This document shows positions 1 through 8,100 of a stretch of 12,422 nucleotides of DNA, one piece after another. Location: the NCBI GenBank assembly GCA_002505325.1, contig DAUV01000028.1:1-12422 (forward strand). Reading direction: 5' to 3'. How positions within the stretch are numbered: the first letter of the stretch is position 1; every line of letters begins with the position of its first letter. The notes under the pieces are model-generated. The model was not told the origin of the DNA, made no database searches, and saw only the letters and a list, made by a program, of their open reading frames with translations. The DNA is from Euryarchaeota archaeon UBA623. GTDB lineage: Archaea > Thermoplasmatota > Poseidoniia > Poseidoniales > Thalassarchaeaceae. Position numbers and translations under genes: made by a program.

Positions 1-1611
1 GTGACCTCGCCGAGCTCGTTCTCGACCCATTCCGAGGACATCGTGACCTTCGAAGGCACGGCCTTCGACCATTACGGCTGCCCGATACAGTGCAGCTCTG
101 ACATACAGGACATCTACTTCCACATACAGGGGCCCGACTTCGATGTCACGACATCGGCATGGACAGGAGGCATATCGGTCGGACAGGACTGGAGCTGGAG
201 CTGGGATTTCAGCGGCCTGCCGCGCGAAATCGCCACGTACACCATCACGGTATGGGCATCGGACACCGACTTCTGCCAGGGCTTCGTGGACGAGTGCGAA
301 CCCGTGGTACTGACCCTCACGATTGACAACTCGAACAGCTATCCGTTCATCAGCGTCATCGCTCCTTATGATGGTCAGAGGCTATCAGTCTCCACGGAAA
401 CTATCTTCGAAGGCGTCGCTCGTGATAATGACGGCTCCGTCTCAAGAGTAGACTTTGAGATTATGGACGTCGCTAACAACTACCTGTTAGTGCTCACCGA
501 CTCAATCACCGAATTCGCCCCCAGCGGAGCTTGGTCCCTTGAGTGGGATTCGACGAATCTGATGCACGACATGCAATACCTCGTCCGATTCCGCTCGTAC
601 GACGGTTACGATTACAGTGACTGGGTAGAGATGCTCATAGTCGCTGACAACCCCCCTGACGCAGGCAATAACCAACCGACCTTTGACTCCGCCGATTGGT
701 TCAGTTCTATCTCCCTGTACTGTGAGATCGACTCGCAGTCTCAAGACCGCTGCACCAAGGCTGAGATAGATTTGTTGGAGTATTTCGACGACGTCGACCC
801 CGGTCAGGAACTCATTCTATCTGTGTACGATGACGAATCACGCACCAGTGACGACCATTTCGGTATCGTCATCAACGTCGGAATAGATGGCGTAGCGACC
901 TACAACCCAGTGTCGATGTTCTTCTATGATACTGACATGGACACTTGGACTCTAGAAAATGTGGTATTCGTCGCAACTGATACACATGGCTCGAAGATTA
1001 ACTCCAATCCCGTTACTTTCACGGTGGTTGGACTCCAGTTCTCGATTACGCCACCCGAGGAAACCACCATCTCTGAGGACGGTAGGGTAATCTTCACTGG
1101 CATCGGCCTGCCGGGCAAGACTGTCACCGTCACTATCGCCGGCAATAACGTGAACAACACCGTGGTCGGTGAGGACTCGACTTGGTCGCTTGGAATCCCT
1201 GCCTCAAGGATAGATGGGACCGCGACTCCTGTGTTCAAATACGGAGGAGGTGAGTACACCGGTGCCAGTATCACCATCTCTGGATCCGGTGGAGAAGGTA
1301 TGGGAATGGGTTCGATCATCATCATCGTTCTTGTCCTGCTTGCGGTCATTGCTGGTCTGGTTTACTTCTTCGTCGAGATTGAGGAAGAAGAAGACGAGCA
1401 GTTAGACGGAACTTCTGAGGCCAAGCATGGTAGTGAGGAGGAAGAGGATGATACCTATGCCTGGGCTAAGGAGGCTGGAATCAGAGAGCAACCTGAAACG
1501 GAAACACCGAGCTCCGAGTCGCGTCTACAGAAGCACGATGACCACCCAGGGTGGTTGTGGGACCTCGATAATGAGGAATGGGTGCCCGACCCTGACCACT
1601 CTGACGCGTGA
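1..1611 (+). CDS. Ig/cadherin-like surface protein with C-terminal membrane anchor (5' partial)
   Basis: This is the C-terminal 536 residues of a protein whose start lies upstream of the window. The GTG at base 1 is probably internal: no signal peptide follows, and the reading begins inside a beta-rich domain. By eye there are four beta-sandwich-like units: about 1-109 (with Cys 27, 31, 92 and 99), 113-215, 226-342 (cadherin-like, with DLLEYFDDVDPGQE) and 346-427. A Gly/Met linker and one hydrophobic helix follow at about 438-458. The tail is very acidic (EIEEEEDEQ, EEEEDD) and ends in a W-rich motif, HPGWLWDLDNEEWVPDP (515-531), that resembles DUF2510/WW-like tails. The likely topology is extracellular Ig stack, one membrane pass, short cytoplasmic tail. 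Its role may be adhesion, envelope structure or sensing; the ligand is unknown. The architecture is well supported and the function is not. Confidence 0.82.
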   Translation: MTSPSSFSTHSEDIVTFEGTAFDHYGCPIQCSSDIQDIYFHIQGPDFDVTTSAWTGGISVGQDWSWSWDFSGLPREIATYTITVWASDTDFCQGFVDECEPVVLTLTIDNSNSYPFISVIAPYDGQRLSVSTETIFEGVARDNDGSVSRVDFEIMDVANNYLLVLTDSITEFAPSGAWSLEWDSTNLMHDMQYLVRFRSYDGYDYSDWVEMLIVADNPPDAGNNQPTFDSADWFSSISLYCEIDSQSQDRCTKAEIDLLEYFDDVDPGQELILSVYDDESRTSDDHFGIVINVGIDGVATYNPVSMFFYDTDMDTWTLENVVFVATDTHGSKINSNPVTFTVVGLQFSITPPEETTISEDGRVIFTGIGLPGKTVTVTIAGNNVNNTVVGEDSTWSLGIPASRIDGTATPVFKYGGGEYTGASITISGSGGEGMGMGSIIIIVLVLLAVIAGLVYFFVEIEEEEDEQLDGTSEAKHGSEEEEDDTYAWAKEAGIREQPETETPSSESRLQKHDDHPGWLWDLDNEEWVPDPDHSDA

Positions 1612-1626
1612 ATCAACCCCACTCGT

Positions 1627-1648
1627 CACTCACTAACATTCTTGAGTG
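1627..1648. repeat. Short inverted repeat between surface-protein gene and regulator gene
   Basis: CACTCA at 1627-1632 is the reverse complement of TGAGTG at 1643-1648, with a 10-base spacer. An overlapping pair, CCACTC at 1619-1624 and GAGTGG at 1644-1649, offers an alternative pairing. The element lies just after the stop of the upstream gene and before the ATG of the regulator. It could be an operator for the winged-helix regulator or a weak transcript-end structure. A six-base stem could also arise by chance. Confidence 0.25.
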
Positions 1649-1677
1649 GACGATTACGCTCAGCGAATGTGACTACT

Positions 1678-4194
1678 ATGGCAGTGCCCCGTCCTGGGGT
1701 TCAGGAACGCATTTTACTGCATCTGAGGGACTATGTCGACCACGCTGACAAAGTCGAAGTCCCATTTGCTCTCTCACAGATGGGAATTGCAAACGCTGTT
1801 GCTATTGCTCGCTCCAACGTGCCGCGAGCGATTGCAGGGATGAGGGAGCAGGGACACCTGATTGAGAGACAGGCCCATGTCACGGGAGTGTCGCGCAAGA
1901 GGAAAGCCTACTTCTTGACCGAGGAGGGCGCCAACATTGCTAACGACATCTGGGCTAAAGTCAGCACTCAACCAGTCCGTCTCGTTCACCCCGACGGGCG
2001 CTCAGAGACACTCGAACTCGCTCAGGCACTGGAGTCTACTGAACTCCCTCTGAGGCACGTCGATTTCCTCAGGTACCTCGATGATACCGGGACCGTCGAT
2101 CTATCGACTCTTTCGGCCGAACTGATAGAGAGGGACCTGTCAAAGCACATCGAGAAGCAGCTAGTGACTTCACTCAACGACTTACCGAGGATACGACGCT
2201 TCTTCGGTCGAGAGGCAGAAATTGACAGTATGGTCGCTCTGCTGGAGGACCACTCCAGCTCCATTTTGATTCCCGGTATTGCTGGAATAGGAAAGACTGC
2301 TTTGGCGGGGAAGCTGCTGGAACGCTTCACTCATCAGAGGAACTTATTGTATCACAGATGCCAGGACTGGGAGGGTTCGCGAGCCTTCTTTGAGGCGACC
2401 TCAGAGTGGCTGTCGGCACTTGGCCACAACGACCTGTCAGACTACCTCGCAGTCACTCCGGTACCTCAGGCTTCAATGGCGGTGAACTTGATTGTCGAAG
2501 GATTGCAGGACTCCCCTGCCCTAATCGTCATTGATGACCTGCACAAGGTCGGTGATGAGACTCTAATTTCGGCTCTGAGAGCCCTAGCTCTCAGGATTCC
2601 TGAACTCGATAGCGCGGGCTTAGTGATGTTCTCACGCTCATTCAGGATGGTGGTGCCCGAGGCAGACTCCTCGGGTAGGATTGTCACTTTAGTAATGCCT
2701 CTCGAGGGACTTGATCAGGAGTCCAGCCGTCAGATTCTAACTGCTATGCCTAACCTCGAGATGCCTCAATTCTTGCACATCTACACCCTATCTAGGGGGC
2801 ACCCTCTGGTCCTTGAGCTAATTAACAGAGGAAGTGTTGGAGAGACATTCCATGCTACCCTGGAAGCCTTCGTTGAACAGGAGATATTCAGCCGACTGTC
2901 TGGACCGGAGAAGCGTCTCCTAGGTGCTATAGCTGTGTTCCGCGAGCCGATGCCATTAGAGGCTATCAGTGACATCGACGCAGAGACCGATCTGCTTGAT
3001 GGATTAGTAGAGAAGGGACTCGCCCGCCAAGCCGACAGTGAAAACTACGACGTCCACGATCTGGTTCGTGAGTTTCTGACTCGGTCTATGGATGAGTCGC
3101 TGCGTCAGGAACTACACTCCAATGCGAAGTTGTGGTATCGGACCCGTCACGGAATAGCAGCAGAGCGGATAGAGTACATCCACCATCTAAACGAGTCGGG
3201 TGACACCGAAGGGCTGGCCGAAGTACTCTCCACCGAAGGCCATAGTCTAGTCAGAGCGGGACATACTGAACTGCTAGGCATCCTCAGGCCACTCGAGGGT
3301 CAGAGTTTCGACCCCCAGAGCTGGTGCATCATCAGGGAGTTGCGGGGAGACATCCTGTCGATCCAAGGTCGCTGGGACGAGGCTGAAGCCGAGTACGAGG
3401 CGGCTATACCGCTAGCCCGCAAGCACAAAATGCCACAAGAACTCGCCAGACTGCTGTCTGCTAGGGCGGATATCGCAGTCAAGCGCGGTGCCATGGACGA
3501 CGCCCTTGAGATGCACCGAAAGTCACTAGAAATTCAAGTCTCCTTGAGGGATGCCGTGGGCGCAGCTCGTTCATACAACAACATGGGCTACATATACAGA
3601 CGCAGGAAGGACAATCGCCGCGCCTTAGAGGTCTATGGCAACGTCGAAGAACTACTCGAACAAGAGGACAATCCGGAGCTTTGCGACGCTAGAATCCGTC
3701 TGGCTTCAGCCTTCCTCGAGATGGGCGAGATGGATCGAGCCAGAGATCACGCTATGACTGCCTTTGAGGAGACCGAGGGCCAGATGGACATTGTCCACGC
3801 CAGAGCAAGAGCGGTAATAGGGAGATATTATGCCAAAGCCAAGGAGAACGAACTCGCCATGCAGTATTACTCTGGGGCTCTAGAAATACTGTCAGACCAG
3901 ACCGATCCTCACAGCGCCGTCGAGGTTGCGATGTTGCTCGGACAGGTCCTGAGTGACGCCGGACGCAAGGAAGAGGCGGCCGAGCACTACATCGATGCTA
4001 TGGTGTTGGCCGAAGCCAATGATTTCAGGATGCTGCAGGGAGAGTTGTTGGCACGTCTGGGAGAGGTCGAGAGTGACCGCTCACAGAAGATGGATTACCT
4101 ACAACGTTCGCTGACAGTGTTCAGGGATCTCGGTGCAGTGGACAGGATGCGAGAGGTTCAGGCATCGGTGCATTTGGCAGTGATGGGCAACTAA
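1678..4194 (+). CDS. Winged-helix / STAND NTPase / TPR transcriptional regulator
   Basis: Probable signal-integrating transcription factor. The frame is open from a TTG at 1642 (850 residues); residue numbers here use that frame. The ATG at 1678 (residue 13) is the better start because the conserved-looking helix begins just after it; a GTG at 1669 is also possible. Residues 21-96 form a winged helix-turn-helix with a basic wing (VSRKRKAYFLTEEG). FFGREAEIDSMVALL (187-201) opens the NTPase. Walker A is GIAGIGKT (212-219), Walker B ALIVIDDL (293-300), a strand GLVMFSRS lies at 326-333, and a GxP motif GHP at 386-388 marks the STAND class. VHDLVREFL (471-479) suits the following winged-helix (ARC2-like) segment. 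About seven TPR hairpins fill 560-831. In MalT- and AfsR-like STAND proteins, ligand binding to the superhelix promotes nucleotide exchange and oligomerisation. Here the DNA-binding domain is N-terminal and of archaeal winged-helix type. Ligand and targets are unknown. Confidence 0.88.
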   Translation: MAVPRPGVQERILLHLRDYVDHADKVEVPFALSQMGIANAVAIARSNVPRAIAGMREQGHLIERQAHVTGVSRKRKAYFLTEEGANIANDIWAKVSTQPVRLVHPDGRSETLELAQALESTELPLRHVDFLRYLDDTGTVDLSTLSAELIERDLSKHIEKQLVTSLNDLPRIRRFFGREAEIDSMVALLEDHSSSILIPGIAGIGKTALAGKLLERFTHQRNLLYHRCQDWEGSRAFFEATSEWLSALGHNDLSDYLAVTPVPQASMAVNLIVEGLQDSPALIVIDDLHKVGDETLISALRALALRIPELDSAGLVMFSRSFRMVVPEADSSGRIVTLVMPLEGLDQESSRQILTAMPNLEMPQFLHIYTLSRGHPLVLELINRGSVGETFHATLEAFVEQEIFSRLSGPEKRLLGAIAVFREPMPLEAISDIDAETDLLDGLVEKGLARQADSENYDVHDLVREFLTRSMDESLRQELHSNAKLWYRTRHGIAAERIEYIHHLNESGDTEGLAEVLSTEGHSLVRAGHTELLGILRPLEGQSFDPQSWCIIRELRGDILSIQGRWDEAEAEYEAAIPLARKHKMPQELARLLSARADIAVKRGAMDDALEMHRKSLEIQVSLRDAVGAARSYNNMGYIYRRRKDNRRALEVYGNVEELLEQEDNPELCDARIRLASAFLEMGEMDRARDHAMTAFEETEGQMDIVHARARAVIGRYYAKAKENELAMQYYSGALEILSDQTDPHSAVEVAMLLGQVLSDAGRKEEAAEHYIDAMVLAEANDFRMLQGELLARLGEVESDRSQKMDYLQRSLTVFRDLGAVDRMREVQASVHLAVMGN

Positions 4195-5000
4195 GTCAGA
4201 CCACTAATCTTCTCCGACTTAGCCTGACCGAGCCAGTTGCTGAACTCCGGCCCTTGCTGCTTGGAGATTGAGAGACTGCCTGAATAGTACTCGCCGATAT
4301 GCATCAACACCTCGCTTTCAGCGATATGCGGGGCATTGTTCTTCTCAGATAGGTGACATAGTACGATACTGTCTAGGGTTTCACTGAGCACCTCCGCAAG
4401 GACTTCTCCAGTCTGTGTGTTAGAAAGGTGCCCGCCTCTGCCCGAAATTCGCCTCTTGAGGGACTCGGGATACGGGCCTCTCATCAGACGCTTGTGGTCG
4501 TAGTTCGCTTCGATAGAGATGTGGCTACATCCTGAGAGATGCTTCTTCAGTTCGACTGTGGGTTCTCCGAGGTCGGTGACGATTGCAGCTCTGCGGCCGT
4601 CGCCGTTGGTTGCGATGACTGCGACATTGTCGGCATCATCGTGAGGGACTGGTATCGAAAGTAGGCTTAGGTCTTCGGAGATACCTATTCTTTCTAGATG
4701 GCCGAAGGTCCGGCACTCCGATATTGGCTGCCAACCCATCTTGTTAGCAGTACTAAGATTAGCATGCAGCACAGCCTCCCACTTATCTGAAGCGCGCTTG
4801 GCAGAATTTGAGTGATCGGAGTGATGATGGGTCACCAGAATCGCGTCTATCGACTGCGGTTCAACACCAGCAAGTAGCAATCTGCTCTCCATCTGCCGCA
4901 GTGAGAATCCACAATCTACTAGGGCCCGGGTCCCGCCTGAACTAAGCAGCGTTGAATTGCCCCTGCTGCCCGAACCGAGATGAGTTATCTCCATGCCCAT
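4191..5000 (-). CDS. YycJ/WalJ-like metallo-beta-lactamase-fold hydrolase (probable DNA exonuclease)
   Basis: The frame is open from an ATG at 5027 (278 residues); residue numbers use that frame. Starts at 5015, 5000 and 4994 are possible. Family proteins begin almost directly with the first strand and GSGSxGNS, seen here as MEITHLGSGSRGNST, so 5000 or 4994 is preferred. The metal-binding signature is THHHSDH (66-72). Further likely ligands or active-site residues are H129 (PVPHDDAD), D152 (TDLGEPT) and H225 (LCHLSEKNN). The block GPYPESLKRRISGRGGHLSN (184-203), together with EANYD (173-177), is characteristic of YycJ/WalJ. Bacillus members are MBL-fold nucleases proposed to act in DNA mismatch repair; a DNA-processing role here is inferred. 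The EANYD Tyr stands where Bacillus YycJ has His, as I recall it. There is no signal peptide, so it is cytoplasmic. It converges on the regulator gene and diverges from the giant secreted-protein gene. Confidence 0.9.
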   Translation of the reverse strand: MGMEITHLGSGSRGNSTLLSSGGTRALVDCGFSLRQMESRLLLAGVEPQSIDAILVTHHHSDHSNSAKRASDKWEAVLHANLSTANKMGWQPISECRTFGHLERIGISEDLSLLSIPVPHDDADNVAVIATNGDGRRAAIVTDLGEPTVELKKHLSGCSHISIEANYDHKRLMRGPYPESLKRRISGRGGHLSNTQTGEVLAEVLSETLDSIVLCHLSEKNNAPHIAESEVLMHIGEYYSGSLSISKQQGPEFSNWLGQAKSEKISGLT

Positions 5001-5041
5001 CGTAATCGGAGTCATTCGGCCCAGCATCCCCCTTGAATGAA

Positions 5042-5083
5042 TCCATCCGACTCAGATCATTAGACCGGTTTCTTCCATCCGAC
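5042..5083. repeat. Direct repeat TCCATCCGAC, two copies 32 bp apart
   Basis: TCCATCCGAC occurs at 5042-5051 and again at 5074-5083. The 32-base offset is close to three helical turns, so both copies would face the same side of the DNA. They lie between the divergent hydrolase and giant-protein genes, so they could be a paired regulator site. No conserved regulator motif is recognised and chance is possible. Confidence 0.3.
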
Positions 5084-5096
5084 GGCTACGCCGTCG
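5080..5096. promoter_or_regulatory. Perfect 7-bp inverted repeat with 3-nt loop in divergent intergenic region
   Basis: CGACGGC, TAC, GCCGTCG form a perfect hairpin or operator-like dyad. It overlaps the second copy of the TCCATCCGAC repeat by four bases. A second palindrome, GACGCGTC, lies at 5112-5119. The GC-rich dyad could be a repressor site or a transcript structure. No run of T follows, so it is not a convincing terminator. Confidence 0.35.
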
Positions 5097-5160
5097 CCAA
5101 CGAAGCACCCCGACGCGTCCGAACGACGCTCCATCATCATCATAAGTCAACGAACGGCGC

Positions 5161-5180
5161 TAAAAATTTCGTACAGAGGT
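5161..5180 (+). promoter_or_regulatory. TATA-like box and Shine-Dalgarno-like element before the giant secreted-protein gene
   Basis: TAAAAATTT at 5161-5169 is the most A/T-rich stretch of the 159-base divergent region and is centred about 22 bases before the ATG at 5187. That fits an archaeal TATA box driving a leaderless or very short-leader transcript. GAGGT at 5176-5180 sits six bases before the ATG and could pair with the 16S rRNA end. If the leader is really that short, the GAGGT would not be fully transcribed, so the two readings compete. The rest of 5028-5160 holds the repeat and palindromes listed separately and no convincing gene. Confidence 0.5.
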
Positions 5181-5186
5181 CATACC

Positions 5187-8100
5187 ATGCGCCGCAAGCA
5201 GACAGCGCTACTGATTACACTGCTTCTTCTCAGCAGTCTGGCCTTCGTCTCACAGACTCGCCCCCAGTCTTCGGTCTCTTCGACTGACCCAATCACAGCC
5301 GACAGAGGAGGCCCTCCAGTAACTGACGAGGACGGCGACCGAATTCCCGATTTGCACGAGTCAATATTTGGGGATGTCAGACTAATCGAAGATAGCATTG
5401 GAATAGTCTCGGTTAACGGACTCGATCCTATGAATGCCACCGACAATATGTCTGATCACGACAATGATGGGGCTAGCGCTCTACTCGAGTTTTGCTGGCC
5501 ATATACTCTGGACACCTGCTTCGATAGACTATCGTTGACAGGTAAGCCCCCACAGTTCACAGAATCTGGATTGAGGGAGTACCTCGACCCTAGGGTAGCA
5601 GATACGGATGGTGATGGACTTCCTGATGGGTACGAGATCTATATGTGCACTGAAGGAGGACTTGGCTATCAGAATGCCACTAACGCCTGGCAGTGCCTCT
5701 GGTTCGACCCACTTGACCCCTCAGACTCAATTGAAGATATTGACAAGTGCGATGACTACAGTTTTGGCTGCGGCGACGGTTTCGATGTAGACAGGGATGG
5801 CTACATAGACATCGGTGAGCGCTATACGAACTCCGAAGAGTACCTGTATGGTACACCAGACGATTGGCTTACCGAACGGGATGGCCTATGGTGTGCGGGT
5901 GAAATCCCCGGGCTGACTGACGATTCCTGTCAGACTGAGGTTGCTAGAGCCACTGGTGACAACGGCTGGCTCGGCAGTGATCCAACTGAGTCCGACTCCG
6001 ATTACTACACCTGGTCAGAGGTGATAGCGATAGGTCTGGCAGTCCCTGGGGACGGCATCCCAGATGGTTGGGAGGTTCACTACGGCTTGGACCCTCGTAA
6101 TTCCAGCGATGCCATCGAGGACACCGATCTCGATGGTTGGGACCTTGACAGGGATGGCTTCATCATACCCGATATCTCAACCTCCACAGCGCACTGGGGT
6201 GAGGCATTCAGCAATTACGAGGAGTACATGATACACCATGATGACGGTGCGTGGGTGACTCCAGGGCTCCGAGGAACCTCATCTTCCGAAAGCGACTCAG
6301 TTGTAGTCTCCTTTGACCAGAGTACCAGTCCCGGATTAGTTGATGGGGCTGTACACACTGTACTGGCTGATTCAGCGAGAGATAGACTGCTGGTAGGCTC
6401 GAAATATGGCATTTCCATAATCGATCCGTTTGAGGGCATCACTACTCTCTACGAGCTTCCTTCCGGGATGGTGATGCACACGATGATTAGGTGGTCTCCA
6501 GGGGACTCGGACTTCCTCATCATAGGCTCCAACCTAGGTCTGCACTCAATTATCCTCGAAACCGGACTTCCTTTGATGGATTCGATGTCTGAGGCAAGAA
6601 TAGGGCCGGTTGAGGGCATCTACTCTTTGGATACGGGGAGTGGTAATCTAGATCTCATTCTGTTCGGCAACGACTCCGCTTGGACAGCCACTGTCAGCGA
6701 GCAGGAGGGCGCCGCCGAAGCCACGGTGATCGAGCCGGTATTCAACGAAGCGATGACAGAAATGCTGACTTCCTCTGAGACCGAAGTCCTCACCGCGCTA
6801 CATGTCCCCATGTTTGGAAGGGGGCCACTCCTGCTGATTGGCACTGATGCCGGACTGATTGCGTGGAACACTACAGATGGATCCACTTCGGTTGGCGACC
6901 CCTGGTGGGTCTTCGATCGTGAGAACGCCGAGGACTTTGTCCAGAGGGCTGACTTGCTTAACGTGTCCAAATCCGCAGTGGTCAACGCATTGGTCACAGC
7001 TGGTCCACTCGATGCCCTAGGCAACGTTGAGGAGGTCACAGGAGTGTGGGTGGGGACCGCTGGCGGACTGCATCTGCTCAATCTTCAACTTCTGGTTCAG
7101 ATGCCTCGCACGGCCTTCGACTCAGACAGGATGTACAATATCGAAAGGTGGGCCGAAGGAGCCAATGACATCCACTCCATTCTTCCTTTGGATGGAAAGA
7201 TTTTGATTGGGTCTCGCGATGGCACATGGTGCCTTGAGGGCGGCCACTCCGGCGTATTGGGCCTCTATCTCAATCAGACGAGGATTCCTGGGGTGGCCAC
7301 GTCACTCATCACCCTAGAGCACGGCACCAGCCTGTGGATCTTCGCCGGGATATCTCCTGGACGATACATGAATATCATGCCAATCGACCCTACTTCCAAG
7401 GATTCAGACCTAGACGGTATGCCAGACGGTTGGGAGTTCATCTACGGCCTCGATCCCACTGACCCTTACGACAGGTACCGGGACGCCGACGCCGATGGAG
7501 TACACTTCTCAACTTCCGACGGCTTTGAGTTCGACCGGGACTGGACCAACCTCGACGAGTATAGGTTCGTCTCAAACACCGAGAACGGGTTCAACGGCAC
7601 CGATCCGCGCGAAAAGGACACTGACGGAGACGGATTGACCGATGGCGAGGAGTATTGGGGTTGGTTCGCCGAGTCGACCAACTTCGATTGCCACTATCTT
7701 AACGAAGAGTATCTCTGCGATGAGGAGACTGGTGAACTAGCAGAGCAGGTTCACTTAGAGGGCTGGCTTGGCTCAGGAGCAGGAGGTGGCACCGACGGGC
7801 CTACTGACCCCACCAATGCAGATACCGATGGCGATGGGATGCCAGACGGCTGGGAGATGGAGCACAGGAGGTGGATTGGTGACGTCTACAATGGCGGCAA
7901 CCTATGGACACTCGATCCGCGTGATCCGACAGACAAGGATCAGGACGCCGACGGCGATGGCTTGAGTAATCTCTGTGAGTACATGTGGGGAAATTTGTTG
8001 GAGACCGTTCTTCGCGAGGGCCTAGCGACTCACGGAGAGACCTCTGAGGCAGCAGCCAACTGGACTGCTACCGACCCCAATGACATTGACTCAGATGGCG

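Noticed and set aside
924..1349. 141-residue open frame on the minus strand inside the surface-protein gene
   Set aside because: It is a shadow of the real frame; its Pro/Thr/Val-rich composition mirrors the complementary coding strand.
1678..4194. Possible Avs-like antiviral STAND defence protein
   Set aside because: The N-terminal domain is a DNA-binding winged helix and not a nuclease or membrane effector, the length is shorter than typical Avs proteins, and no defence genes are adjacent.
5080..5096. Hairpin as a terminator or part of a tRNA
   Set aside because: No T run follows, no T-loop or anticodon-arm pattern surrounds it, and both flanking genes read away from it.
5033..5287. 84-residue open frame on + with a His run (LHHHHK) before the giant gene
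   Set aside because: It overlaps the real start and signal peptide of the giant protein in another frame, spans the TATA-like box, and its composition looks like translated intergenic DNA.
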